From assembly GCA_017531795.1 (NCBI GenBank), contig JAFXKH010000046.1:1-48705 (forward strand): a stretch of DNA of 48,705 bases, in the 5' to 3' direction. A model generated the notes under the pieces. That model saw only the letters and a list, made by a program, of their open reading frames with translations, did no database searches and was not told the origin of the DNA. How positions within the stretch are numbered: position 1 is the stretch's first letter; each line of letters opens with the position of its first letter. Position numbers and translations under genes: made by a program. The DNA is from Clostridia bacterium. GTDB lineage: Bacteria; Bacillota; Clostridia; Christensenellales; Pumilibacteraceae. Positions 33,928 through 42,409 of this stretch are shown piece after piece.

Positions 33928-35034
33928 TTACTCATAGCGAGCAATTTCTTCCACCGCAAGCAAAAGTAGTTTTGCGTGGTCGAACGCCATACCATTTTGG
34001 AGTATTTGGGTGGCGTTGACGTCTATTCTGCCAAAAACGTCCCTTTTTACGCGCAAAGTGGTCGTCGTTTTTCCATCCTTGCCCGACAGTTCGAGTGTCG
34101 TTAAGTCGTCGTCACCGCCGATCAAGTATTCATAAAAATCCGCGCTTGAAGCATCGTCACCCCCCTTCGCCACGCACGGCTCGTCAATTACGGCATAATA
34201 ACAAACGGTTATGGTCCAATCACGCGGATCTCTGTTCGGCGTGGACACGGTATAAAGTTGACGGCAGGGCACGCCTTTAACGCCCGTTTCTTCTTCGAGC
34301 TCTCTGATCGCGGTGCTTTCCGCGCTTTCCCCTTCTTCACAAAAACCACCGGGGAAAGCGAGTTCGCCTATGCATGGATGATTACCACGGCGGACGAGAA
34401 GGACTTTGCCCTGCGACAAGATTATGCAGTCGGCGGTCACGGACGGGTGTTTCCAATCGCTCGGATTATACTCGCTCAAAAATTCTTCGAGCGTTTGACC
34501 TTTTGCGTTTGTCTTTTCTTTTATTTCTTTCATAGGCGTTCTCTTATTGAAAAATTTGGCTTGCAAAGTAAGAGCGAAAGGCACACCACCTGCGCTCAGC
34601 GTTATCGCCTGACCGATAAAAACCCATAACGTTTGAAGTATATACACTTCCGCGCCTGCGCCAATAAAGACGGTGTACGAAAGAGGTACTATAAATGCGT
34701 TGACAACGACGGGCGGTATCACGCCAAGCACTACTTTAAGCGCGCGGTGGCGAACGAGTCTACCCACGGCGTAAGTCATCAGTCCTGCAATAAGCGTGGC
34801 GGTAGAACCTACGAAAACATCAAGCAGGCTACCGCTGAGAATATTTCCCACCATACAGCCTATCCACAGTCCGATTATTGATTCGCCCATAAAAAGAGGC
34901 AATACTGTCAATATTTCACTTATGCGAATCTGAATAAGGCTCGTCGAAAAGGACGAAAATGCAAACAGTATACACAAACAAGCATAAAGAGCGGAAATAA
35001 CTCCCGCTCTTACGATAAATTTCGTTACTTTCAA
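33928..35034 (-). CDS. QueT-family transporter fused to a Nudix hydrolase
   Basis: 368 aa in two parts. Residues 1-160: membrane domain of the QueT family (ECF-type substrate-specific component for queuosine precursors), seen in GVISALYACLCILFA, IQIRISEILTVLPLFMGES and a conserved GS..D...GS.ATL region. Residues about 195-360: Nudix domain with the intact box, GGFCEEGESAESTAIRELEE followed by ETGV. Family lengths are about 165 and 150 aa, so this is a true fusion. Start TTG 35034 with GGAGG five bases upstream, and that site belongs to a preQ1-I riboswitch, which supports the queuosine assignment. The role of the Nudix part (ADP-ribose or nucleotide clean-up, or precursor processing) is open. 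Confidence 0.9.
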   Translation of the reverse strand: MKVTKFIVRAGVISALYACLCILFAFSSFSTSLIQIRISEILTVLPLFMGESIIGLWIGCMVGNILSGSLLDVFVGSTATLIAGLMTYAVGRLVRHRALKVVLGVIPPVVVNAFIVPLSYTVFIGAGAEVYILQTLWVFIGQAITLSAGGVPFALTLQAKFFNKRTPMKEIKEKTNAKGQTLEEFLSEYNPSDWKHPSVTADCIILSQGKVLLVRRGNHPCIGELAFPGGFCEEGESAESTAIRELEEETGVKGVPCRQLYTVSTPNRDPRDWTITVCYYAVIDEPCVAKGGDDASSADFYEYLIGGDDDLTTLELSGKDGKTTTTLRVKRDVFGRIDVNATQILQNGMAFDHAKLLLLAVEEIARYE

Positions 35035-35037
35035 GGT

Positions 35038-35074
35038 AACCTCCGTTTTTTATCCAAGGTTTCGGGGACTTGGT
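35038..35074 (-). promoter_or_regulatory. preQ1-I riboswitch overlapping the ribosome site
   Basis: Minus strand: P1 is CCAAG/CTTGG (35069-35073 with 35054-35058), enclosing a 10-nt loop TCCCCGAAAC; right after P1 comes the A-rich tail ATAAAAAAC, then GGAGG. The loop CCG can pair with the CGG at the tail end, forming the H-type pseudoknot and hiding the Shine-Dalgarno. Loop length, tail and position before a QueT gene fit class I preQ1 aptamers. Confidence 0.8.
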
Positions 35075-35100
35075 ATTTTCATATTTTATTTAATAAAATT

Positions 35101-35130
35101 TTTAATAATTATTTCTTTAATAATTATTTC
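35101..35130. repeat. Perfect 15-bp tandem duplication
   Basis: TTTAATAATTATTTC occurs twice in a row (35101-35115, 35116-35130), spanning the stop codon of the LRR lipoprotein gene. Slippage duplication; it adds a second in-frame stop context. Confidence 0.8.
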
Positions 35131-35909
35131 TTGGTGAATTTGGCATTGCTTGCGCTATCCCAATCGTCAGCCCAACCGCTGTCAGAAGAATATTTTACTT
35201 CCTGCGTTGCTTGCCAACCTTCAAAAGCCTTACTTCCCACGCTTGATGCAGAAACCTTCGTTTCGTCTTCTAAGGTCTTGTTTGTATCAAACTCGCGAAG
35301 GCTGATAGTATAATAGAAAGCGCGCTCGCCAATGCTATAACCGCTCTTGTCGTAAGAGAAGGTCAGTTCTCTAAGGGCAAGGCAGGATGCAAAAGCGTAA
35401 TCGTCAATCTTCTTTATACCTGCGATATAAGTATCGGAAGTGTCGTCAAGTACCGAAACAAGGGCGTTGCAACCGTCGAAAACGTGCTTGGAAAGAACTT
35501 CCACGTTGGGCGAAAGGGTTACTGTTTTGAGATTTTTGCAGTCAGCGAAAGCGTATTCGCCGATAGTAAAATAACTGTTCGGAATAACGACGGAAGTGAT
35601 TGCGCCCATTTGCTTGAACGCGCCGTCCGCTATGCCTACTACGGGGAGCGCTTCTGCGTGCTCGGTCTTTGCTTCGCCTGCTTTGCTAGAATAAAAATAA
35701 CTCTCTCTCGGCAAGGTCAGTTCACCCGAAGGCAAAAGGCTTTTATTGGACACGTCGAGAATAAGTCCCTTTCCCGTACTGTCGAGAGTGAACGAATAAT
35801 AAGGATACTCCGTCTTTGTATCGCCCTGCGGTGCGCAAGCGGCAAGAGCCGTCACGGACAGAACAAGGAGCATAATGCTCAATATAATTGCTAATAATTT
35901 CTTTTTCAT
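35124..35909 (-). CDS. BspA-type leucine-rich-repeat lipoprotein
   Basis: A 261-aa surface lipoprotein: signal peptide with lipobox LAAC (Cys at about residue 24), then LRR_5/BspA-type repeats with the pattern I.(D/E)(G/Y)AF..C..L..V(T/V)(L/I): IADGAFKQMGAITSVVIPNS, IGEYAFADCKNLKTVTLSPN, IDDYAFASCLALRELTFS, IGERAFYYTISLREF. Such repeats mediate adhesion or protein binding. No Shine-Dalgarno: the promoter -10 ends 7 nt before ATG 35909, so a leaderless mRNA is expected. It stands alone. Confidence 0.87.
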   Translation of the reverse strand: MKKKLLAIILSIMLLVLSVTALAACAPQGDTKTEYPYYSFTLDSTGKGLILDVSNKSLLPSGELTLPRESYFYSSKAGEAKTEHAEALPVVGIADGAFKQMGAITSVVIPNSYFTIGEYAFADCKNLKTVTLSPNVEVLSKHVFDGCNALVSVLDDTSDTYIAGIKKIDDYAFASCLALRELTFSYDKSGYSIGERAFYYTISLREFDTNKTLEDETKVSASSVGSKAFEGWQATQEVKYSSDSGWADDWDSASNAKFTKK

Positions 35910-35916
35910 AAGTTAT

Positions 35917-35945
35917 ATAATACCATACCTTCGCTCGGTTGTCAA
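35917..35945 (-). promoter_or_regulatory. Promoter giving a leaderless LRR-lipoprotein mRNA
   Basis: -35 TTGACA (35940-35945), 17-bp spacer, -10 TATTAT (35917-35922), then 7 nt to the ATG at 35909. Confidence 0.8.
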
Positions 35946-35968
35946 TCTTTTCGTCAACCTTACAAGGT

Positions 35969-38611
35969 TTAGTCTGATCTTTTCGGTAAATTTTGCAAGC
36001 GTTCCCAAATAAGGTCGGCTATTTTATCCGCGCCGTAGCCCTCTCTGAGCGAACGCATACGCTCAGCGTACGGTTTCAAGCTATCTCGATCCCGCGCGAA
36101 TTCTATTGCTTTCTGCCCTGCTTTTTCGGGATCGGGGATAAAGAGCGCGCCACCCACTTTGTTTACGTAATATTTTTTCATACCCTTTTCGATATACGTT
36201 ATGCACTTGGTAATAATGACGGGGACACCGAAGTAAGCGGGCTCTGCCATTGAGTTCGCTCCGCCCTTGCCCATAAACAGGTCGGCGCAAGCGATATACC
36301 CAAGTACGTCGTCAGAGTAACCAACGGGAATAATGCGCACGGTGGGCGAGGTGGCAAGATTTTCAAGACGTTCTCTCAATTCTTCGTTCGTTCCGCACAG
36401 CGCGATTACGGTAATATCTTCTTTTGCCTGACTGAGCGCGATTGCGGTGCGTTCAAGATTGGCAAGCCCGTAACCGCCGTCGCATAACGTAATTACGAAA
36501 CTGTCGGAAGATATGCCCAGACTTGCGCGGAACTCTGCTTTTGAGTGGAGATATTCTTCTGCTGTGCTTCGTATGGGAAAAGGAACTTCGGTCACGTTAC
36601 CGCCTGCGTAAAGTCGGCGACCTACTACGTCGCGGTAGCCTGCCTCGGTAGGCATAAGAAGTTCGTTGCAGTCCATATTAAACATACCGTTGGCGTAAGC
36701 ATCGGGACAGAACATCATCACGTACGGGCGGTCTTTCAAATGCTTGGCGTAATATGCCGTAGACCAATGCGCGGTGAATACGAAATCAGCGTCAAGTTCT
36801 TTCATACGCTCTATGCCAAGTTTTTTGGTCACTATACCGCCCGGCGTAATAGCCATTAACCACTCTTGCGCCAAAGCATCGCCTGCAAGGAAATTGCCAA
36901 GATTACAGAGTTTGCCAAGTATGGCGTGACGGCTCTGAATCTTGACGGCAAGCGCGAAGCCTTTTTCAAAATCAATCAGTTTGGGGTTTTCCGTTTCGGT
37001 ATAGAAATGCGATTCTACCACTTCGGCGCAGTCGCCGTACTTTGCCTTAAAGGCGTCGCATACGGCGCGGACGGGGATTATGTGCCCCTTGCCTGCTTCA
37101 ACGAAGGTAAAAACCACTCTCGGCTTTGCTCGAACGGGCTTAATATCCGCAATTGCTTCTTCTCGCGCGTCTTCGAGTTTGCGCTCCGCAAGAGCAAGAA
37201 ACACGCCGTACAAGATCTGTACGTTGAGATACCATACGAAGTTATCAAGCATGCTCATCATAAGAATAAGCATCGGGATCAGACAAACGAGAAGTTTGTT
37301 TGCGTTATATCTGCGTACGGTGACTTCAAACCAATTCTTTAAGTGGACGATTGCTGCAAGCGCGCCGATTATGCCCATCGCACCCAACACTTCCACGATT
37401 ACGTTATGATAAAATCCGCTGAACGCATTGCCCATTGGCACAGCGTAACCGCCGTCCAAAAAGCCTACGCCGAACACGGGCGCGCGGGTGAAATCAAACA
37501 AGCCGTCTTTCCAAAGCACAAACCTTCCGCTATCTGCCGATTCGAAGCGGAATACCTCAGCGAACCATTGACCGAACTCGTTAAAGCCTCCGAGTACGGC
37601 GACGAGAATAAAGAACAGAGCGAGTTGTACGCCAATAAATCCTGCCGTAATTATGCGATTGACCTTGCGGTTCTTACCGCTAACGCAAAGCACGACCGAA
37701 TATACGGCGAAAACTTTACCGCCAATGAGTATAGCCGTACGACCGTTTGTAAAGACGACGAACATATACATCACTATTGCGGAAAGATAGGACAGTACGG
37801 GATAACGTCTGTTATGCGCAAGATAGAGCGTGGCGAGAACGCATACAGCAAGCACTGCGCCCACGAGATTAAACACGCCCCAAGGCAATACTGCCAGACT
37901 GCGGTTGATTCCAATAATATTGCCTAATTCGTCAAAAACAAAGAGCACGCCGTCGGCGTTCAAGCGCAGAGCAAGAACGAGTATCTGACCGCAAATGAGA
38001 AAGCCCAGACAGGCCGTTACTTTACAAGCGTACGCTACGCTATCTGCCGTCTTATCCGTCATTGCAAGTACGATAAAGTATACTATGCCAAATCCTGCCG
38101 CCTCCATAAATCCGATAGCAAGATTGCTCAGTTGCCACTCGGGAGAGAATATACCGTTCGTCAGACACGCCACCACAACGGCAAACAGCCCGAAAGAGAA
38201 TATACCGCGCTTGCGATAAGCGTCACGGAACACGCCCGATACTACGAATCTGTATGCAAGAGCGCAGAACATTACCCCACCGCAAGCAAGAAGATTGGCA
38301 AGTCCTGCAGGGTGGAAGGTAGCAAGAACGTTTTCGTTTGCCATAATTTCGTTGTACTCAACGTCCAGACCTATACAATAATAAGCGATAATAAGCGGAA
38401 CGAGAAGGACTTTCAAATCGTCGCAAAAGAGCGCGGAAAATACCACTAGAGCCGTCATTACCCAAAATATGGGGATATAAACTGCCATACCGAAAACAGA
38501 AGAAAAAAGCCCTAACAAAGCAAAAAAGGCGGGATACCAAACGGTCTTTTGCCACTCCGCCAAATTTTTTATTATTGCGTGTTTTTCCCTCAATTCGCGC
38601 AGTTTTTTCAT
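35969..38611 (-). CDS. O-antigen-ligase-like membrane domain fused to a MurG/MGDG-synthase-like glycosyltransferase
   Basis: 880 aa. Residues about 20-465: a dozen hydrophobic helices with the Wzy/WaaL-type signature region FTNGRTAILIG and, in the large loop, SGRFVLWKDGLFDF...PVFGVGF and FYHNVIVEVLGAMGI. Residues about 495-880: a cytoplasmic GT-B transferase of the MurG/monogalactosyldiacylglycerol-synthase type: VVFTFVEAGKGHIIPV, MMFCPDAYAN, LCDGGYGLANLERT and the donor-site FMGKGGANSMAEPAYFGVPV. One protein could add sugar to a lipid and polymerise or ligate it (inference). The ATG at 38611 has AAGGAG 14 nt upstream, an unusually long spacing. Monocistronic. Confidence 0.87.
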   Translation of the reverse strand: MKKLRELREKHAIIKNLAEWQKTVWYPAFFALLGLFSSVFGMAVYIPIFWVMTALVVFSALFCDDLKVLLVPLIIAYYCIGLDVEYNEIMANENVLATFHPAGLANLLACGGVMFCALAYRFVVSGVFRDAYRKRGIFSFGLFAVVVACLTNGIFSPEWQLSNLAIGFMEAAGFGIVYFIVLAMTDKTADSVAYACKVTACLGFLICGQILVLALRLNADGVLFVFDELGNIIGINRSLAVLPWGVFNLVGAVLAVCVLATLYLAHNRRYPVLSYLSAIVMYMFVVFTNGRTAILIGGKVFAVYSVVLCVSGKNRKVNRIITAGFIGVQLALFFILVAVLGGFNEFGQWFAEVFRFESADSGRFVLWKDGLFDFTRAPVFGVGFLDGGYAVPMGNAFSGFYHNVIVEVLGAMGIIGALAAIVHLKNWFEVTVRRYNANKLLVCLIPMLILMMSMLDNFVWYLNVQILYGVFLALAERKLEDAREEAIADIKPVRAKPRVVFTFVEAGKGHIIPVRAVCDAFKAKYGDCAEVVESHFYTETENPKLIDFEKGFALAVKIQSRHAILGKLCNLGNFLAGDALAQEWLMAITPGGIVTKKLGIERMKELDADFVFTAHWSTAYYAKHLKDRPYVMMFCPDAYANGMFNMDCNELLMPTEAGYRDVVGRRLYAGGNVTEVPFPIRSTAEEYLHSKAEFRASLGISSDSFVITLCDGGYGLANLERTAIALSQAKEDITVIALCGTNEELRERLENLATSPTVRIIPVGYSDDVLGYIACADLFMGKGGANSMAEPAYFGVPVIITKCITYIEKGMKKYYVNKVGGALFIPDPEKAGQKAIEFARDRDSLKPYAERMRSLREGYGADKIADLIWERLQNLPKRSD

Positions 38612-38613
38612 TA

Positions 38614-38646
38614 TTAGTAATTTATCTCCTTATTTACCACCCGCAT
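38614..38646 (-). other. Possible 10-codon mini-ORF before the O-ligase/GT gene
   Basis: ATG 38646 to TAA 38614 (MRVVNKEINY) ends 2 nt before the main ATG, and the AAGGAG lies inside it. The promoter -10 ends only 4 nt before this ATG, so it may not be transcribed in full; its presence could be chance. Confidence 0.25.
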
Positions 38647-38650
38647 TTTA

Positions 38651-38679
38651 ATTATAAACCTTTGTCTTATATTTGTCAA
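38651..38679 (-). promoter_or_regulatory. Promoter of the O-ligase/GT gene
   Basis: -35 TTGACA (38674-38679), 17-bp spacer, -10 TATAAT (38651-38656), consensus at both boxes. Transcript start near 38644, leader about 33 nt. Confidence 0.85.
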
Positions 38680-38774
38680 GATTTTTTTATAAATACGACT
38701 CAGAAAAGTACGTTTTCGTTTCTTTTGTGAACGCTCTTTATTCTTTCGAGCCAAAGGTAGCGCAAGAATAAAGG

Positions 38775-38803
38775 TTGACACAATCAAAAAAATATAGTAT
38801 AGT
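38775..38803 (+). promoter_or_regulatory. Promoter giving a leaderless rsmA mRNA
   Basis: -35 TTGACA (38775-38780), 17-bp spacer, -10 TATAGT (38798-38803), then 6 nt and the ATG at 38810. Confidence 0.82.
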
Positions 38804-38809
38804 ATACGT

Positions 38810-39571
38810 ATGGAATTCAAGCACTCGCATGCTCTCGGGCAGAATTTTTTAACGGACAAAAACTTGCTTTCGGCAATAGTCGCCGACGCAGGAGTTTTGC
38901 CAAGCGATACAGTCGTGGAAGTGGGCGCTGGTATGGGCGCGCTCACCCGTCCGCTTGCTCAGACGGGAGCGAGAGTGATTGCTTTCGAGATTGATACCCG
39001 TCTGGAAGAATATCTCCGTCCGCTTGAAGCGGAGTTTCCCAACCTTACCGTGATCTTCGGAGATTTTATGAAAAGTTCGCCCGAAGTTATTCCGGGAAAG
39101 TTCAAGGCGGTTGCCAATCTGCCCTATTATATCACCACACCCGTACTTTTCCGTTTTCTTGAAGACGAGCGTTGCGAAAGCGTGACCGTAATGGTGCAGA
39201 AAGAAGTCGCTGAGCGTATCGTTGCTCCGCCCGGTGGCAAAGATTACGGCGTACTTAGCGTGTCCTGTCAGTTATCGGGCAAACCGAGAATTACGCGTAT
39301 CGTCGGCAGGCAGATGTTCTCTCCGCCACCCAACGTGGATTCTGCTGTCGCCCATATTGAAGTACTTAACGCCGTTCGTGATGAAAAGGTGCGCGCTGTC
39401 GTTAAGTCTGCTTTCGCTATGCGGAGAAAAACGCTCTCTAATTGTCTTGCTTCGTCAGGGTACGACAAGGCGAAAATTTCGTCTGCGCTTATGGCTCTCG
39501 GTCTTGATCCGTCCGTGCGTGGCGAACGCCTTTCGCCCAATCAATTCATTAAACTCGCCGAGCTATTATAA
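38810..39571 (+). CDS. rsmA: 16S rRNA dimethyladenosine transferase RsmA (KsgA)
   Basis: SAM-dependent methylase that dimethylates the two adjacent adenines near the 3' end of 16S rRNA, a late small-subunit assembly step. The 253-aa product has ALGQNFLTD (about residues 8-16), SAM motif VVEVGAGMGALTRPLA (about 35-50), acidic motif IAFEID (about 58-63) and the catalytic NLPYYITTP (about 103-111); all intact. No ribosome site; the promoter -10 ends 6 nt before the ATG, so it is probably leaderless. Its last 27 bp are duplicated 45 bp downstream. Confidence 0.97.
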   Translation: MEFKHSHALGQNFLTDKNLLSAIVADAGVLPSDTVVEVGAGMGALTRPLAQTGARVIAFEIDTRLEEYLRPLEAEFPNLTVIFGDFMKSSPEVIPGKFKAVANLPYYITTPVLFRFLEDERCESVTVMVQKEVAERIVAPPGGKDYGVLSVSCQLSGKPRITRIVGRQMFSPPPNVDSAVAHIEVLNAVRDEKVRAVVKSAFAMRRKTLSNCLASSGYDKAKISSALMALGLDPSVRGERLSPNQFIKLAELL

Positions 39572-39607
39572 TTATTCTCTCCCAATCAATTCATTAAACT
39601 CGCCGAG
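39536..39607 (+). repeat. Duplicated 3' end of rsmA
   Basis: The 27 bp that begin CCCAATCAATTCATTAAACT (39536-39562) recur exactly at 39581-39607. The second copy lies after the stop codon, so it is a short tandem duplication (period 45 bp) of the gene end. Confidence 0.9.
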
Positions 39608-39641
39608 TATTATAAATATATTATTCGCTTTTGTCGCAACA

Positions 39642-39675
39642 AAAAATCGCCCCGTCATAAAATGGGGCGATTTTT
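39642..39675. terminator. Bidirectional terminator between rsmA and the NSS transporter
   Basis: AAAAATCGCCCC (39642-39653) pairs with GGGGCGATTTTT (39664-39675); plus-strand T7 follows, and the A run at the left gives Ts on the minus strand. It serves the two convergent genes. Confidence 0.88.
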
Positions 39676-39717
39676 TTGTGTGGTTTTTTTATGCGATGTT
39701 TTTTGTGTGGTGTTTGT

Positions 39718-41094
39718 TTACAAAAAGAAAGTCACGATGCTCACGACTATCATTGCAAGCAGAAGTAAGGGAAGAATATACTTCATATAGACTTTCATCC
39801 ACTTTTTTATTTTCCTGCCCTTGCCTATATTCGCTTCTTCGATAAAATTATCCCAGCCCCAGCCGAACTTACTTACGCAGAAAATGCAGAAAACGAAAGA
39901 ACCGATGGGCAGGAGAAGATTGGATACGATAAAGTCTTCAAGGTCAAGTACCGAACTGCCCTCTCCGAAAGGCTGAAAGCCCGACCATATATTGAACCCG
40001 AATACGCAAGGCAGACTTAATATGAATATACCTACAAGACAGATTATACAGGTTAGTGGTCGCGACAAGCCGGTCATATCCATAACGCAGGCTATTATGT
40101 TTTCAAACACGGCGAAGACGGTAGAGAGCGCGGCAAAGGTCAGGAAAAGGAAGAACAAACTCCCCCACAGCTGTCCGAGAGGCATATTGTTGAATACCAT
40201 CGGAAAGGTCTGGAAAATAAGCGGAGGACCTGCGCCCACTTCTCCATTGTTGAACGTAAAGCAAGCGGGAAATATTATAAGACCTGCAACGATTGCGACG
40301 AAGGTATCGAGCACGGCCACGTTAACCGCTTCGCCCAGGAGCGATCTGTCCTTTTTCAGATAACTTCCGAATATCGCCATTGAACCGAGTCCAAGACTGA
40401 GCGTAAAGAACGCCTGACTCATTGCTGACGTGATGACGTTGAAAATTCCGACTTCCGCCACTTTTTCAAAGTTCGGAACGAGATAAAAAGCAAGTCCTTC
40501 CCCTGCGCCTTCAAGAAAAAATCCTTGTACTGCCAGCACTACCATTATGCCAAGAAGGGCGAGCATCATAAACTTCGTTATTCGTTCCAGACTGTTCTTT
40601 ACACCGAACGCGCAAACGAGAAAGCCGACGACGATTACTATGCCCGTGAAAAGTATCTGCATACCAGGATTGGCTTGCATTTGCGTAAAGACTGCGTTTA
40701 CTCCCGACGAGTCCAGCCCGTTGAACTGCCCCGATACCATTTTTACGAAATATTGAAGAAGCCAGCCTGACACCGTCGTATAGAACATCATTAACAGTAC
40801 GTTTCCGCCAAACGCCACGTAACCGTGCAAGTGCCACTTATGATTTTTCTTTTGCAGTTGTTGATAAAGCCGAACGGGACTTTTCTGACTTGCTCTGCCG
40901 AGAGCGAACTCCATCGTCAAGATAGGTACGCCCATAGCGATAAGGAAAAGAAGGTATATCAATACGAAAAAACCACCGCCGTTTTCGCCCACGACGTACG
41001 GAAATTTCCAAACGTTACCTATGCCTATCGCGCAACCTGCGCTGAGAAGTATAAAACCCAATCGGCTTCCCAGCTTTTCTCTCTGTCCTTCCAT
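39718..41094 (-). CDS. Sodium-dependent neurotransmitter:sodium symporter (NSS/SLC6) family
   Basis: Secondary transporter of the LeuT type, probably importing an amino acid with Na+. The 458-aa product has about 12 helices and the helix-1 signature AGCAIGIGNVWKFPYVVGEN (about residues 18-37) with the unwound substrate/Na+ segment, then GGGFFVLIYL. Family-typical AMSQAFFTLSLGLGSMAIFGSY is helix 6. GAGG precedes the ATG at 41094; the promoter is at 41126-41154. Single-gene unit; substrate unknown. Confidence 0.94.
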   Translation of the reverse strand: MEGQREKLGSRLGFILLSAGCAIGIGNVWKFPYVVGENGGGFFVLIYLLFLIAMGVPILTMEFALGRASQKSPVRLYQQLQKKNHKWHLHGYVAFGGNVLLMMFYTTVSGWLLQYFVKMVSGQFNGLDSSGVNAVFTQMQANPGMQILFTGIVIVVGFLVCAFGVKNSLERITKFMMLALLGIMVVLAVQGFFLEGAGEGLAFYLVPNFEKVAEVGIFNVITSAMSQAFFTLSLGLGSMAIFGSYLKKDRSLLGEAVNVAVLDTFVAIVAGLIIFPACFTFNNGEVGAGPPLIFQTFPMVFNNMPLGQLWGSLFFLFLTFAALSTVFAVFENIIACVMDMTGLSRPLTCIICLVGIFILSLPCVFGFNIWSGFQPFGEGSSVLDLEDFIVSNLLLPIGSFVFCIFCVSKFGWGWDNFIEEANIGKGRKIKKWMKVYMKYILPLLLLAMIVVSIVTFFL

Positions 41095-41125
41095 CAGTTT
41101 TCCTCGAAAAATTTTCTTTGAGTCA

Positions 41126-41154
41126 AGTTTAGCATATTTTTCATTTCATTGCAA
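41126..41154 (-). promoter_or_regulatory. Promoter of the NSS transporter
   Basis: -35 TTGCAA (41149-41154), 17-bp spacer ending in TGC (extended -10), -10 TAAACT (41126-41131). Confidence 0.6.
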
Positions 41155-41312
41155 GTTAATTCTGCATAAAAAGGCTTGTTTTATTACTATAATGGAGTGA
41201 TAACCGTTTCCACGCCACCGCTCACCGCACAACAGTCCACAATAACGGACGGATTATATTCACCTTCCGTAAAGGCAACAAGAAAACGGGGATGATATAA
41301 TGACCGCCTAAG

Positions 41313-41364
41313 GTGCTCGCAAGGCGAACCATAAAAATCTTGCGATTTTTATGGTTCTTACCCT
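41313..41364. repeat. Partial copy of the 150-bp tRNA-Ser-end repeat
   Basis: About 50 bp from TGCTCGCAAGGCGAACC through the CCATAAAAATC/GATTTTTATGG hairpin to TTACCCTC, matching the inner part of the two longer copies. The stretch 41155-41312 shows no gene or recognisable element. Confidence 0.75.
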
Positions 41365-41394
41365 CTGTTCGTGAGAGAAAGAACACCTGTCGGT

Positions 41395-41543
41395 GCGGAA
41401 GCGGAGGGATATTCGTCGTTTACTCCTTGGTAAACGACGAAGTTGCTTTTAGAGGCGTTCTATAACTTTTTCGGCTTCCCGTGCTCGCAAGGCGAACCAT
41501 AAAAATCTTGCGATTTTTATGGTTCTTACCCTCCGATTGCGCC
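41395..41543. repeat. Left copy of the 150-bp tRNA-Ser-end repeat (MITE-like)
   Basis: Starts GCGGAAGCGGAGGG, ends CCCTCCGATTGCGCC (imperfect inverted ends). Inside: the GTCGTTTAC/GTAAACGAC hairpin and the CCATAAAAATC/GATTTTTATGG hairpin. Nearly identical to 46596-46745, same orientation. A short minus-strand frame through it (GKNHKNRKIFMVRL) is not a gene. Confidence 0.85.
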
Positions 41544-41580
41544 ATCAAAAAAGGACACCCCAAGGTGTCCTTTTTTGATG
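41543..41580. terminator. Perfect 17-bp hairpin beside the left repeat copy
   Basis: CATCAAAAAAGGACACC pairs with GGTGTCCTTTTTTGATG (41543-41559 with 41564-41580), loop of 4. Terminator-like in both directions; no gene is directly served. Together with the tRNA-side terminator at 46748 it lies at the outer or inner edge of a repeat copy. Confidence 0.7.
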
Positions 41581-41684
41581 TGAAAGATGCGAGAAAATGA
41601 TACAATCCAAGACGAGCCAAGAAATGGGTTCATTTCCTAAAAAATGGGTTCAACTTAAAAAAATTAGGATTCACTTGCAATGAA

Positions 41685-42281
41685 GTGAACCCTTTTTATT
41701 TTTCTCAATTCAATTTTCAGCCATCCCCAAACACGTCCTCACAAAGACTACTTAATTCAGGAACAGGATTATTGTTCAAATATAAGAGCAACCCTTTTCA
41801 TACAGAAAGTATGAGATATGACAAAACAACGGATAGCTTTACTTGCGTTAATGGAGAGAAACTCTATTTTGAGTATAAAACAGAACGAAAAACGAGGAAC
41901 GAATATGTTGTAGAATATAGGCGTTATAGGACAACGAGTTGTACACAATGTCCATATAAAGATAAATGCTACAAATCCAAGAATCATTATAGAGAGATAA
42001 AAGTATCGTTAAGATTTATGGAACAGCGGAAAGAGTCACTGCAAAATATCATAAGTGAAGAAGGAACAAAATTGAGAATGACCCGATCTATACAAGTAGA
42101 GGGAGCATTCGGAGTTATAAAGCAAGATATGAACTTCAGACGTTTTTTAACAAGGGGAAAACGTAAGACGGAAACACAATTTTTCCTGTTGGCATTTGCC
42201 TTTAATATATTAAAATTAAAAAATCGTAAAGAAACCGCACGATTTGGCAAAGATTTATTCGAGTTAAAAGAAGTGGCTTAA
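41685..42281 (+). pseudogene. IS1182-family transposase, C-terminal fragment
   Basis: 198 codons that match only the C-terminal part of an IS1182-type DDE transposase (normally 450-550 aa): TGLLFKYKSNPFHTESMRYD, a zinc-type CTQCPYKDKCYK, then the catalytic-Glu region RSIQVEGAFGVIKQDMNF with RRFLTRGKRK. The first 25 residues are unrelated sequence, so the apparent start ATG is accidental. The catalytic aspartates of the N-terminal portion are gone: inactive. Confidence 0.85.
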
Positions 42282-42409
42282 CGTAAAATAAAAAACGAAA
42301 AAGGGAGTTATCAACACCCCCTTAGTTTTGTATTGCCAAAAATATCGAAAAACAACTAATTAACAAAAAAATATTTCAAATTGTTATTTGATGGTCTAAA
42401 AATAGAGTT

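Noticed and set aside
41420..41620. 66-codon minus-strand frame over the left repeat copy
   Set aside because: Same repeat translation as at 46.6 kb (GKNHKNRKIFMVRL); no independent coding evidence.
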